64,000 nucleotides of DNA from Tessaracoccus bendigoensis DSM 12906. GTDB lineage: Bacteria; Actinomycetota; Actinomycetes; Propionibacteriales; Propionibacteriaceae. Each line of letters opens with the position of its first letter. Positions within the stretch are counted from its first letter, which is position 1. The stretch covers positions 46,575 to 110,574 of the forward strand of contig NZ_FQZG01000006.1 in the NCBI RefSeq assembly GCF_900141915.1, read 5' to 3'. Position numbers and translations under genes: made by a program. Shown here piece by piece: positions 53,318 through 62,695 of this stretch. The notes beneath the pieces were generated by a model, which was not told the origin of the DNA, ran no database searches, and saw only the letters and a list, made by a program, of their open reading frames with translations.

Positions 53318-54302
53318 TCAGGTCCCCGAGGCCATGTAGGCGGCCAGGATGTAGTTCGGGTGCCGGTCGAGATTGTTCCTGGCGCGGTCGTAGCGCATCG
53401 TCGTGCGTGGGTCCGCATGGCGGGCGGCGATCTGCACGTCGCGCAGGTCGACACCGGCATCGAGCATGGTGGTGACGAAGGTGTGGCGCAGCATGTGCGG
53501 ATGCATCCGCGCCGTCGTCACCCCAGCAGTCTTCGCCAAGGCACGCAGGCGCCGCTTCGCGGAGTGGCGATCCATCCGGGTGCCTCGGCTGCAGCGCGGG
53601 ATCGGCCCGCTGCTGCGGCCGTCGATTGCGCGTTCGATGGCTCGTTGGACCGCTGGTGGGAGTGGGGTTTGGACGACCTTGCCGCCCTTGCCACGGACCT
53701 TCAACACGCGGTGGCCGTGTTCCTCGCCGAGGTCTTCGATGTTCGCCCCACACGCCTCGAAGATCCGCAGACCGAGAAGGCCGAGCATGGCGACCAGGGC
53801 GAAGTCATTGACGTTCGTAGAGGCCTTCCCGGCAGCGAGCATGGCCTCGAACTGCAGGTGTGACAGGCCCAAGGTCGGTGACTCTGGCGGGACGTTGGGC
53901 CGGCGGACGTGCTCGGCGGGTGAAGGCGGGAATGATGCCGTCGATGGCGCAGGTCCGGTAGAACCCGGCTGCCACCGACAGTCGCCGGGAGATCGTCGAG
54001 GGCTTGAAGCCGCGGACTTCCTGCATCCAGCGCACGTAGAGCTCGATGTGGGCCCGCTCCGCCTGGAGTGGGTCGAGGTGGTGTTCGAGGCACCACCGGA
54101 GGTAGATGCGGAGGTCGGACTCGGTGTGGGTCCGGGTGAGGCCCTTGTAGCGGGCCAGGTGCGCCGCGACCGCGCGCAGGAGCGGATCGGAAGGGTTGGG
54201 GAACAAGCGCCAACGGCGGATGTGCTGACATCGACCGCTCCTTTCATCTGCCACCCCGCGGGCAGTTCTGTCGTGCAGGGTGAGGCATTGCCATGGAAGC
54301 AA
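53318..54302 (-). pseudogene. tyrosine recombinase/integrase, frameshifted
   Basis: The N-terminal core-binding domain (HLARYKGLTRTHTESDLRIY, WMQEVRGFKPSTISRRLS) and the catalytic domain are in different frames, joining near 53915-53925 (FTRR to EHVRRPNVPPESP). The catalytic residues are all present: Arg in GLLGLRIFEAC, Lys in RGKGGK, HMLRH, H in AARHADPRT and Tyr in MRYDRA. One extra base would explain the break. It may be the integrase of the element that brought the relaxase. Confidence 0.82.
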
Positions 54303-54328
54303 TTACTGTCTATATTCAGCATAGACAG
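54288..54328 (+). promoter_or_regulatory. promoter and operator of the YtrA-type operon
   Basis: TTGCCA (54288-54293), a 17-base spacer and TATATT (54311-54316). The palindrome CTGTCTAT-N7-ATAGACAG (54306-54313 and 54321-54328, perfect) covers the -10 box, fitting self-repression by the GntR protein encoded next. Confidence 0.85.
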
Positions 54329-54340
54329 AAAGGACGCTTG

Positions 54341-54730
54341 ATGGCATTGCGAGTGGTGGTCTCGAACACTTCCGGGGCGCCGATCTATGACCAGATCAGC
54401 ACCCAGGTCCAGACCGCGATCCTCCAGGGTGACGTCGAGGCAGGAGACCTGTTGCCGTCCATCCGTGCGCTCGCACGAGACCTGCGTGTCAGTGTCATCA
54501 CGACCACCCGCGCCTACCAGGAACTGGTGGCGGCCGGATTCGTCGCGAACGTGCCCGGGAAGGGCTACTACGTCCTGCCACGCGACTCCGAGCTGGTGCG
54601 CGAACAGCTCTTGCGCGACGTGGAGGGGCACCTCGGCGCCGCATGGGCCACCGCCCGTCTCGCCGGGATCGACCGGTCCGAACTACACGCCTTGCTCGAC
54701 ACCCTCATCGACACCCCGGAGGAGTCATGA
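54341..54730 (+). CDS. GntR family regulator, YtrA subfamily
   Basis: A 129-residue regulator with the short YtrA architecture: winged helix (YDQISTQVQTAILQGDVEAG, LLPSIRALARDLRVS, TTTRAYQELVAAGFV) followed by only about 50 residues. YtrA proteins typically control the ABC transporter genes behind them. GAAAGGA precedes the ATG at 54341. The stop overlaps the ATPase start (ATGA). Confidence 0.92.
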   Translation: MALRVVVSNTSGAPIYDQISTQVQTAILQGDVEAGDLLPSIRALARDLRVSVITTTRAYQELVAAGFVANVPGKGYYVLPRDSELVREQLLRDVEGHLGAAWATARLAGIDRSELHALLDTLIDTPEES

Positions 54731-55569
54731 CCGCACAGTCCACCGCCAGCCCCCTCGCCCTCGACGGCGTCGTGAAGCACTATCCGGGCTTCACCCTCCA
54801 GCTGAGCCTCGACGTACCCCGCGGGTTCGTGATGGGCTTGGTCGGCGCGAACGGCTCAGGCAAGACCACCACCATCAAGACAGCCCTCGGCCTCGTGCGA
54901 CCCGACGCCGGCCAGACCCGTCTGGTGGACAAGACGCGACTCGGAGTGGTCCTCGACACCCCCGCCTACAACCCGACGTGGACCGTCACCCAGACCGGGC
55001 GACTCCTTTCCGGCTTCTACCCGTCCTGGGACGCCCAGCGCTTCGCCGCCCTCACCCAGGGCTGGGGCGTCCCCGGCAACCGCAAGGTCAAGGAACTCTC
55101 CCGCGGCATGGGAATGAAGCTCCAACTCGCCGTCGCCCTCAGCCACAGCGCAGAACTGCTCATCCTCGACGAGCCGACATCCGGCCTGGACCCGGCCGCC
55201 CGTGACGAACTGCTCGACGTCCTGTCGGAGTTCATGACCGCCGACGACCACAGCATCCTGTTCTCGAGCCACATCACCGCAGACATGGCACGGCTCGCCG
55301 ACTACGTCACCATCCTCGACGCCGGCCGGGTCATCGCCTCCGACACGACCGACGACCTGCTCGCCGCCTACAGCCTGGCCGCCGGCGGCCCTGACGAGCT
55401 CACCCCGCAGGTCCGGGCCGTCGCGCATGGACTGCGCAGCCACAACACGGGCTGGGACGCGCTGATCCCCGCCGACGCGGCCCTGGCGCTGCCAACCGGG
55501 GTACAGCTCGAGACCCCCACCATCGACGACCTCGCCGTGCGACTCCCGAAAGGACCCGACCATGACTGA
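54727..55569 (+). CDS. ABC transporter ATP-binding protein
   Basis: A 280-residue ATPase: Walker A GANGSGKTT, signature LSRGMGMK (variant of LSGGQ), Walker B LLILDEPTSGLD and the switch His in SSHITAD. The LSRGM form is typical of YtrB/BcrA-like exporters. It powers the adjacent permease, probably for antibiotic or peptide efflux or resistance signalling (inference). Confidence 0.92.
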   Translation: MTAQSTASPLALDGVVKHYPGFTLQLSLDVPRGFVMGLVGANGSGKTTTIKTALGLVRPDAGQTRLVDKTRLGVVLDTPAYNPTWTVTQTGRLLSGFYPSWDAQRFAALTQGWGVPGNRKVKELSRGMGMKLQLAVALSHSAELLILDEPTSGLDPAARDELLDVLSEFMTADDHSILFSSHITADMARLADYVTILDAGRVIASDTTDDLLAAYSLAAGGPDELTPQVRAVAHGLRSHNTGWDALIPADAALALPTGVQLETPTIDDLAVRLPKGPDHD

Positions 55570-56200
55570 GCTTCGACCGCAGCTCGTCCTCGATGCGGCG
55601 CAGGTGTGGAACCCCCGCCAGGTCGCAGGCCTCGGTGGCTTCGCCGCCGTCTTCTTGGTGATCGGAGGCCGCCAGGATGGCCTCCAGATGGCCCTGCCCG
55701 TCTTGGGCATGATCGGGCTCCTTGCCGCTACTGGCCCCTTCCTAGCCGACCGGATCCACGGCCTCGACCAGCTCTACGGCCAGCTGCCCACCACCCGAAC
55801 CACCGTCGTCCGGTCGCACTACCTGGTCGGCGTGATCGCCTTCCTCGGCGCCGCCGCCGTCACCACCCTCGCGGCCACGCTGATCAGCCCAAGCCCCCAT
55901 GATGCAGTGGCACTCGCGCTGGTCAGCATCGCCGCCACTGCAGCTGTCACCGCGATCGCCATCCCTGCGATCGTCCGGTTCGGCCAACAGGCCCTGTTGT
56001 TCGTCACCTTCGGACTGGCCGCGCTCGGTGCCCTGGCAGTGAAGGCGATCCCCTCAGTGCAAGCCCGACTTGTGTCACTGGCCACCGGCGCACAGGGCAA
56101 CCCCACCGCAACGGCCGCCACAGGACTCACAGTCCTGTGCCTGCTGTGGGCGGCGTCCTACCTTGTCACCCACCGCATCTACAGCCGGCGGGACTTCTGA
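55562..56200 (+). CDS. ABC-2 type permease subunit
   Basis: A 212-residue membrane protein with about six hydrophobic helices. YGQLPTTRTTVVRSHYL is the conserved ABC-2 cytoplasmic loop. It overlaps the ATPase gene by 8 bases. Together they form the exporter of the YtrA operon. Confidence 0.85.
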   Translation: MTELRPQLVLDAAQVWNPRQVAGLGGFAAVFLVIGGRQDGLQMALPVLGMIGLLAATGPFLADRIHGLDQLYGQLPTTRTTVVRSHYLVGVIAFLGAAAVTTLAATLISPSPHDAVALALVSIAATAAVTAIAIPAIVRFGQQALLFVTFGLAALGALAVKAIPSVQARLVSLATGAQGNPTATAATGLTVLCLLWAASYLVTHRIYSRRDF

Positions 56201-56227
56201 TCCCCGCCAAGAAGAGTTGGAGAACCC

Positions 56228-56395
56228 ATGTCTCGTGAACCCGACCCCAGCCGCCGGCGCATCGGCCTACTCATAGGAGCCGCTGCCTTCACCATCGGCG
56301 GGATCGGTTCCCTAGCCCACTCCCAGACAGCCACTGGCGTCATGTTCCTGCTACTCGCACTGATCTTCTCGGTGGTCGCGCTCCGCGAGCGGTAA
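56228..56395 (+). CDS. 55-residue two-helix membrane protein, end of YtrA operon
   Basis: The short frame codes MSREPDPSRRRIGLLIGAAA and then two hydrophobic helices (about 11-29 and 36-52) ending VVALRER. A GAGAACCC stretch precedes the ATG; the nearest AAGAAGAG lies about 12 bases upstream. Same strand as and 27 bases after the permease, so probably part of the operon. Function unknown. Confidence 0.55.
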   Translation: MSREPDPSRRRIGLLIGAAAFTIGGIGSLAHSQTATGVMFLLLALIFSVVALRER

Positions 56396-56549
56396 CCCCG
56401 ACGACAGGACGCCCGCACCGCCAAGTGTGCGCGAGGCGCCGTCCGCGCCGCGGCATGACAGGACGTGGCGTGCCACCGACGAGCAGGTCAACCAAACTGT
56501 CGGCATGGCCATTGATCCCGAGCTGTACTTCGAGCTCAGCCCAGACGAG

Positions 56550-57040
56550 CTCCGCGAGGTCACCCGTTTCGCCGCGTGCCAGTGCCGTGTGGAGCTCTGC
56601 CAGCATGGCGCCGGCGGCGAACACTTCGGCGGGCTCATTCACGTCCAGCAGGTGGCCGGGCAGGACTTGTTGGAGCCCGACGCTGACACCGTCACGCGCG
56701 ACCTGCAGCCGCCGTCCACAGCGCGAACTGGAGCCGAGACCGGCAGCCGCTCGCGCCGCAGCCAGTCCGTGACCGCGGCCAAGGCTTCGAGGCCCGCAAA
56801 GCGGTCCTTGTTCACTGACCACTTCAGGATGAGCCGGTCACCGTCGAAGGTCTGCAGCCAAGCCAGCGCGTTGCTGTCGCTCATCACGATCTTGTCGCAG
56901 CTCGCCATCTGCCTGCCGAAGTCCTGGGACAGGACGCTCCCGAGCCACGCCGCTGCGCCGGGAGCTCCGTCGTGGCCGAACCGCTCACGCAGGACCACGG
57001 CAGCATCGTGTGGCTCCCACAGCATCACCAACGAAGTCAT
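56550..57040 (-). pseudogene. aminoglycoside phosphotransferase-like protein, frameshifted and truncated
   Basis: The start (MTSLVMLWEPHDAAVVLRER, DRLILKWSVNKDRFAGLEAL) is the N-lobe of the APH/choline-kinase-like fold. Near 56728 one G seems missing from a GG run; the other frame then reads RLQVARDGVSVGLQQVLPGH and AAGAMLAELHTALA. The C-lobe with the HxD catalytic loop is absent, so besides the frameshift the gene is truncated. Confidence 0.65.
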
Positions 57041-57273
57041 GCACCGAACTCAATCACAGTCCGGTAGAGCGCAGGCCTTTCCGCGTAAAGCAGCGGACGT
57101 CAAGCACCCATCGCATCCGGACCTCCAGGGGCGACACCGCGCTCGCGACGTCGCCTCAGCTACCGTTTGGGCATGGGCATGGGCCTGGTCGCCAGGAGGA
57201 AGTCCGATCTGCTGGGCGAGGTTTGTATGCACTGCCGGTTGACGGTGGCCCCCGGGCAGGGGAGCATGAGCGG

Positions 57274-58290
57274 GTGAGTACCCCCACCACCCCAGGTATC
57301 CGGCGTCAGCGCATCCGTCGACGTGTGAAGGTCATCGTGGCCACATTCCTCGTCCTGCTTCTGCTGGCGGGTGCCGCGGTCTGGAAGTTTGGTCCGCGTT
57401 ATGGCGTGTACCTGGTGCCTCCGAGCCCTGCGGCCTATGCCGATGCCGCGCTGGGCATCATGGATGGCGGGTACTACACGACTGGTGAGAGCTGGCGCAC
57501 GGCCCGGGCACAGGCCGTCGCGGACACGCGGGACGCGAAGTCCTATGCGGAGACCATCCCGGCGCTGCGCAGGGCGGTGGTCGTCGCGGGCGGTCACCAC
57601 AGCAAGGTGATGGATTCGGGCAAGGGCCTGGATGAGGCGATGCCGCAACGGCCGTTGCCGACGCTGCGCAGCGCCGGAGGGATCACCACGGTGGTGGTGC
57701 CGGAGCAGGCGGTGTCGGACAAGGCCTTCAAACAGACCTACGCGGACACGTTGGCGAACGGGATTGCCTCGTCGCGCACGGCCACGACCTGCGGTTGGAT
57801 CGTGGACCTGCGCCACAATCATGGCGGTGACATGGGCCCCATGCTCGCAGGACTGTCGGCCTTGTTGCCCGACGGCAACCTCGTGGGCTTCAAGGACCGC
57901 TCTGGCACCGTGGTGTGGGAGACCTTGGAGGGCGGCACAGTGTCCCAGGGCGGTCAGGTCTCGATGGCCGTCGCCGATGCCGCGAAGCTCTCCCAGCCGA
58001 TCGCGGTGCTGCAGGGCCCGGACAATGGCAGTTCGGGGGAGGCGACGGTGCTGGCCTTCCGCGGCCTGGGTCATGCGCGCAGCTTCGGTGCGCCGACGGC
58101 CGGCTACTCGTCGGCCAACCAGGTCAGGAGCCTGTACGACGGCACCCAGATCCTCATCACCACGGCAGTCGACGTGGACCGTACTGGCAAGACCTGGAAC
58201 GGCGGTCCGGTACCACCCGAACAGTCCGCCGACGTGGACACTGCCCACAAGACCGCAGCGACCTGGCTCAACACACAGTGCCACCGCTGA
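57274..58290 (+). CDS. S41 family peptidase (C-terminal processing protease-like)
   Basis: A 338-residue protein anchored by one N-terminal helix (about 20-40: VIVATFLVLLLLAGAAVW). The external part has the tail-specific protease core: GWIVDLRHNHGGDM and the serine nucleophile in NGSSGEA, with Lys probably supplied nearby. No PDZ domain is seen, so it is shorter than CtpA-type enzymes. The GTG at 57274 follows GGGGAG by about 10 bases. Confidence 0.85.
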   Translation: MSTPTTPGIRRQRIRRRVKVIVATFLVLLLLAGAAVWKFGPRYGVYLVPPSPAAYADAALGIMDGGYYTTGESWRTARAQAVADTRDAKSYAETIPALRRAVVVAGGHHSKVMDSGKGLDEAMPQRPLPTLRSAGGITTVVVPEQAVSDKAFKQTYADTLANGIASSRTATTCGWIVDLRHNHGGDMGPMLAGLSALLPDGNLVGFKDRSGTVVWETLEGGTVSQGGQVSMAVADAAKLSQPIAVLQGPDNGSSGEATVLAFRGLGHARSFGAPTAGYSSANQVRSLYDGTQILITTAVDVDRTGKTWNGGPVPPEQSADVDTAHKTAATWLNTQCHR

Positions 58291-58329
58291 CCGTGCGTAT
58301 GTGCTGAGGCGTGGGGTCACCCATACCGT

Positions 58330-58706
58330 CTAGAGGAAGCCCCTGGCGGTCGCGAGGATGCTGTTGGCAAGACACGCGATGAGGAAGCCGCGCCATCCGC
58401 CGCGCCGGGACAGGGCACCGTCCCCTCCGCGCCACAGCTCCCGGGCCGCGAACCAGAGGACGCCAGGGTCCGCCCCCGCGCCCGCTCACTGTGATAGCCC
58501 GGGTGCCACACCACGCCAGTGACACGCTCACGGTCATCACGGACACCGCCGTCAATGCCGACCTGGATCTCCAGGTGGTACTGGTTCACCGCCGCCTCCA
58601 ACTCAGCCGCGTTGTCGAAGGCAGCCACCACGACGTCTCGACGCTGCCGCCTCTCCGGGTCGAAGCGGTAGTGATGAATGACCCATCGCCAGATCGTGTC
58701 ATCCAT
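58330..58706 (-). pseudogene. small unknown protein, apparent one-base frameshift
   Basis: From ATG 58706 the frame reads MDDTIWRWVIHHYRFDPERR and VVWHPGYHSERA, then at the G-run near 58466-58470 passes into a frame reading DPGVLWFAARELWRGGDGAL and ending NSILATARGFL at 58330. Joined length is about 125 residues. One lost G explains it. Family not recognised. Confidence 0.5.
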
Positions 58707-58949
58707 CGGATCCACCTCGGCCACCCCGCTCACCCCCATGCTTCCGCAACAGTCAATCGATCCAACACACAGGCCCACAGTGGCCCTGGAAGCCCCACCA
58801 GTCAACGATCGCCGGGCCAGCGCGGGACCACTACGCGCCCACGCGGCGCGGCCGCGGAAGGTCCCCGCCGCTCTCCGCCATGAGCGCGCGGTAGAAGAGT
58901 GCCCAGTGCTGCTGCGCCTCGCGGCAAATGCGCGCATTCTGCAGGGGTC

Positions 58950-59387
58950 TCAGTTCGCGAGGAAAATGTCGTGCTCCGCGCACTCCGCGGGGACCGTGAC
59001 ACCGCCCGCGAGGAAGTCGCCTGCCTCAACTTTTCGCGACGAATGCTCCAGAGCGAAACCTCCAGCGACAAGCACCTCGTCGCCAAGACGGTAAGTCCCC
59101 ACGCTGGGGATCCGGATCGTCAACGGCTGGTCCTGGACAACCTGAGTACCGTGCGGCCACACGATGACCGAGCCACCCGCTCCGAGGCAACCGCCAACCA
59201 CCTCCAGCGTCCCTCCACCTTGAGCGGCCATTCCACCGTCGGCGCGTTCCGACACCAAGACGGAGACGTCACCGGACTGGACGACCTCCCCTTGCCCACC
59301 GCACGCCGAGAGGCCAGGCACCATCAGAACCGTCAGCCCCACAAGCCCCACCCTCGCCAGACATCTCACATCCTGCCCCCCGTTCAT
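58950..59387 (-). CDS. putative lipoprotein of unknown function
   Basis: A 145-residue protein with a hydrophobic leader ending in LSAC (about residues 12-29) and a beta-rich external domain. No family recognised. The ATG at 59387 places the leader correctly; a longer frame would precede it with 43 Arg-rich residues. Confidence 0.65.
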   Translation of the reverse strand: MNGGQDVRCLARVGLVGLTVLMVPGLSACGGQGEVVQSGDVSVLVSERADGGMAAQGGGTLEVVGGCLGAGGSVIVWPHGTQVVQDQPLTIRIPSVGTYRLGDEVLVAGGFALEHSSRKVEAGDFLAGGVTVPAECAEHDIFLAN

Positions 59388-59512
59388 GCGACCGCCTCTA
59401 CGCTCAGTATGCCGCTGCATGAGTCCACGAACCGGCCTCCCTTGAGCGTCCGCGGCGCGGCAGAAGAGGATGTTCGGAGTCAGTAGCCTCCGACCATGCC
59501 GCCCGGACGCCG

Positions 59513-60403
59513 TCAACCCGACTGTGGCATGGACCTCGGGCCTGAGGCTGGTGACTTCCCGGCCAGGGCCGCAATAGATGACGTCATGTCCCGGACGAAG
59601 GCATCCAGAACGGGAGGAGCGACTCGCTCCAGGGACAGGTACGGGTTGAGGTCCTCAAGCTCGACGAGGAGGAGGCCGCCGTCCCGTGTGCGGCAGGCGT
59701 CCACGCGCTGGATCCCGTGCTCGATGTCGTTCCAGTCGATGAACCGCTGCGCGAAGGACAGATCGGCCTGGGTCGGTTCGTAGGGTTCGAGCAACCATCG
59801 CTGCTCTGCATGGGGCGCGTAGAGCGCATACTCGAAGGTGCGGTCGACGAAGTAGAACGACACCTCGTAGTCGAAGTCGACGCGAGGCTGCACCAGCAGT
59901 TCCTCGAAGCTCAGCCCTCGCAACTGGTCGGGTTCGACGAACTGTAGACCGACCGAATCAGCGCCGTACTTGGGCTTTGCCACGTACTGGACCACCGGCG
60001 GCAACTGGTCGAGGTCCTGGAGCCGTTCGACCGTGGGAATGACCGGATAGCCGGCGCGGTACAGGTCGGGCAGGTACTGCTTCCCGATCATGTCGGCCTT
60101 GCCCGTCAGTTCGTTGAACACCCGGATACCGGCCTGCAGGGCGCGGCTGCGGAACTCGTCGTGGTGCCCTTGATAGTGGATGACGGGGCCGCTGTTGCGA
60201 ACGACGACCACGTCGAAGGAGTCCATGAAGACGACCGCGTCCTTGGGGTGGCACAGGGCGATGTCGAAGTCAGAGCGAAGGCGATCGGACAAGAACACGT
60301 CCTCGTCGCCATAGCGACGCCCCCGCGCCTGGTACGCCAGATCAGTCACGTACAAGACGCGGATCCTGTGCGGCGACAGTGATTCGCCGTCGTGGTCAGT
60401 CAT
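59513..60403 (-). CDS. ATP-grasp-like (RimK-type) protein
   Basis: A 296-residue protein with the ATP-grasp layout: GKADMIGKQYLPDLYRAGYP and YVAKPKYGADSVGLQFV (ATP-lysine), then LLVQPRVDFDYEVSFYFVD and LLLVELEDLNPYLSLE (metal-binding Glu/Asn). Such enzymes join a carboxylate to an amine or thiol using ATP. The partner substrate is unknown; no peptide-precursor gene is seen. Start ATG 60403. Confidence 0.75.
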   Translation of the reverse strand: MTDHDGESLSPHRIRVLYVTDLAYQARGRRYGDEDVFLSDRLRSDFDIALCHPKDAVVFMDSFDVVVVRNSGPVIHYQGHHDEFRSRALQAGIRVFNELTGKADMIGKQYLPDLYRAGYPVIPTVERLQDLDQLPPVVQYVAKPKYGADSVGLQFVEPDQLRGLSFEELLVQPRVDFDYEVSFYFVDRTFEYALYAPHAEQRWLLEPYEPTQADLSFAQRFIDWNDIEHGIQRVDACRTRDGGLLLVELEDLNPYLSLERVAPPVLDAFVRDMTSSIAALAGKSPASGPRSMPQSG

Positions 60404-60766
60404 GGCTGCAGTCTCACCAACCCACGCGAAAAAGTCCAAGACGCCGGGCGTTGCGCCGATCGGATCGCGCTCACGCGCGAGGAGAGGTCGCCTGACCACC
60501 ACGCGGAACCCAAGCACGCCATAGGGAGGCTCAGGCGCCTCGCCCCCCACGAGCGCACAGGTCGCGGCAATAGCGGATGTTCGCAGCCAGGCTCTGCATG
60601 CTCAAGCGGGTGACAAGTCACCGCCGTAACAGGGACGCCTCCGGAACGGCCACTTTACTGTCGCCCCTAATAATTCTTTGGGAGCCAAACGAGGCCTGAT
60701 CGCTCGGAGACCTCGCGCGCTGTCGGACCGCAATGGGAGGATTGGTCATGTAGAGAGGAGCTCAGC
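60404..60766. other. intergenic region between divergent genes
   Basis: 363 bases with no gene seen. It is locally less GC-rich near 60660-60680 (CCTAATAATTCTTTGGGAG), which may hold the promoter for the PIN-domain pair. Confidence 0.4.
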
Positions 60767-61510
60767 GTGGACGCCGATATCGTGCTCACTGTCGACGACG
60801 GTCAGTCTGCCGACGCGGCACGCTTCTTCGCGGCCGGGGTGCACCTGCTGGAACTGCTGGACGATCTGTCCGACACCGCCGATGTCCAGTGGAAGGTCGC
60901 AGACCTGAAGCTCGGCTCCGCGGTCTCCGCTCTAGCTGCTGAGGGCGAGCACCGCACCGAGGGCATCGACGCGGCCCGCGCGGCGGTCACCGGGCTGGCC
61001 CGAATCCGCGACGGCAACGGGATGCCGGCCGATTGGACCCCGAACGCCGTCGCGCACGCCAAGGACATGGTCAGAAGGGCCGGCGACCGCTCCAAGGTCG
61101 AAGCGGCCAGCAACGTGGTCTGGCTCGACCGGCGGCTGCGTAACGGGCTTGACGAGATCTCCCCGTGGGTGCGCGAGTTCTACGGCTCTGTGCGCGGCCA
61201 GATGACCGGCGTCAACGTCACACGCGGCAACCGAGCCTCCATCAAACCCCAGGGCGGGGGCAGGGTCGTACACGTCGGGTTCCCGACGCAGCTAGCCCAG
61301 AAGATGCGCGACGGCCTGCTGGAGTTCGTCGAGGTCGAAGGGACGCTCCGACAGAACGAAGACGGCCGGACCTACTACATCACCGCCGATGACGTCCGTG
61401 TCGTCGAGGAGCCCACGCTGACGTGGCGCGAGCTGCGGGGATACATGCCCGAGATCACCGAGGGCATGACGGTCGCGGACTACCTGGAGGCCATCCGTGG
61501 CCAAGACTGA
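60767..61510 (+). CDS. unknown protein paired with a PIN toxin (putative antitoxin)
   Basis: A 247-residue soluble protein, acidic at the start, with a C-terminal segment (LRGYMPEITEGMTVADYLEA) and a middle region rich in Arg and Gly. No DNA-binding fold is evident. It overlaps the PIN gene by 14 bases, so it is probably its antitoxin or partner, though far longer than a typical VapB (70-90). GAGGAG 6 bases before the GTG. Confidence 0.6.
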   Translation: MDADIVLTVDDGQSADAARFFAAGVHLLELLDDLSDTADVQWKVADLKLGSAVSALAAEGEHRTEGIDAARAAVTGLARIRDGNGMPADWTPNAVAHAKDMVRRAGDRSKVEAASNVVWLDRRLRNGLDEISPWVREFYGSVRGQMTGVNVTRGNRASIKPQGGGRVVHVGFPTQLAQKMRDGLLEFVEVEGTLRQNEDGRTYYITADDVRVVEEPTLTWRELRGYMPEITEGMTVADYLEAIRGQD

Positions 61511-62036
61511 TGTCAAGCGTGTCCTGATGGACTCAAGCGCCCTCCTCGCCTGGATCAACGGCGAGCCGGCGGCCGGGCGCATCACCGGTCTGCTCGATAT
61601 GATCGACCGCGGGGAAGCCGAGCTGGTCGCGTCGGTCATCGTGCTGGCCGAGGTGTACAAGAAGTCGAACGCCGTCTCGCAACGCGAGCGAGAGCTCCAG
61701 GACGCCAAGCTGGCCGCCATCCGGGCGAAGCTGGAATCGCGCGACGTGCTGCTGCTGGACGTAACGGTGCCGGTCGCACGCAAGGCAACCGACTACCGAG
61801 GCACGCACGGGATGAAGCTTCCTGACGCGACGCATTTGGCTACCGCCGTACTCAACCGATGCGACTGGCTGGTGACACTGGATCGCGACTTCCCACAAAT
61901 CGACGGCCTGCGGGTGTTCCGCATGAAGGAGCTGCTCTCCTCCATCGAGCTGCCCTGGGACACGGCAGTCCAGCAGACGTTCTTCGCGGCCGACGACAAC
62001 GTGGCTTGGTTGACTGCCCGCCCCGCTGAGCGTTGA
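61497..62036 (+). CDS. PIN domain ribonuclease (VapC-like toxin)
   Basis: A 179-residue PIN protein. The acidic site is visible: D12 in LMDSSALL, E52 in VLAEVYKK, D110 in LPDATHLATAV and D129 in VTLDRDF. Such enzymes cut tRNA or rRNA as toxins. About 45 residues longer than most VapC proteins at the C-terminus. Start GTG 61497 overlaps the partner gene. Confidence 0.88.
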   Translation: MAKTDVKRVLMDSSALLAWINGEPAAGRITGLLDMIDRGEAELVASVIVLAEVYKKSNAVSQRERELQDAKLAAIRAKLESRDVLLLDVTVPVARKATDYRGTHGMKLPDATHLATAVLNRCDWLVTLDRDFPQIDGLRVFRMKELLSSIELPWDTAVQQTFFAADDNVAWLTARPAER

Positions 62037-62205
62037 CCGCGATCATCCGGCCTCGGAGCCTCCGGCTGCACGCAAGGGCTTCCTATTCGCGCACCGCTAG
62101 TTTAACCATGATCCAACCTGACTCGATGCCCACGAGCTTGACCACTGCGGCATGAGCGGTACTTCAAACGCCGCAGCCAACCGCTGGCCAAGCTAGGCTC
62201 CGGGC

Positions 62206-62619
62206 ATGCTGACAAGGGTCCAGAGCGGATCGATCGTCGCTTCCGTCGCCGTGCTGGTCATCGGGGTGGGCTGTAGCGGCGCGGGCGTCATGTTGCCGAC
62301 CGGGTACGAGAATCTCCCGCCATGCGAGGTCCGCCAGTATGTGGTTGAACGATTGCCCGAGGTCGGTGAGCCGGGCTGCAATATGGAGGGCTCGACGCTT
62401 CTCTTTCCGGACGGCACGGTGATTGCGATCGAGGAGGTTGGAACCAGTTTCGTGAGGCAGGTCGAGGCTCCACACGGGCCCGAGTTTCATTCCTTGAATT
62501 GGGGCGTCCCGGGAGTGGGTGCTGCCTTCATCGAAGATGGTTCTGTTCAAGGAGTCTGGGCGACCAGCGCCAAGGCGCTGGATCTACATCGACAGCAACT
62601 CCGTGTCGACGGCTATTGA
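62206..62619 (+). CDS. putative lipoprotein
   Basis: A 137-residue protein with a hydrophobic leader and lipobox-like VGCSG (Cys about 23), then a small domain with two more cysteines (PPCEV, PGCNM). A TAGGCT box (62194-62199) exactly 6 bases before the ATG gives a leaderless start. Function unknown. Confidence 0.65.
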   Translation: MLTRVQSGSIVASVAVLVIGVGCSGAGVMLPTGYENLPPCEVRQYVVERLPEVGEPGCNMEGSTLLFPDGTVIAIEEVGTSFVRQVEAPHGPEFHSLNWGVPGVGAAFIEDGSVQGVWATSAKALDLHRQQLRVDGY

Positions 62620-62695
62620 GTGCGGGCATACAACTGAGCGCGGCAGATCCGTGTGTCCAGCGTTACGGTCGTGGCAGCGAGGCTATTGTGCGAGC

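Noticed and set aside
53318..54302. tRNA attachment site next to the integrase
   Set aside because: No tRNA-like sequence or flanking direct repeat was recognised on either side.
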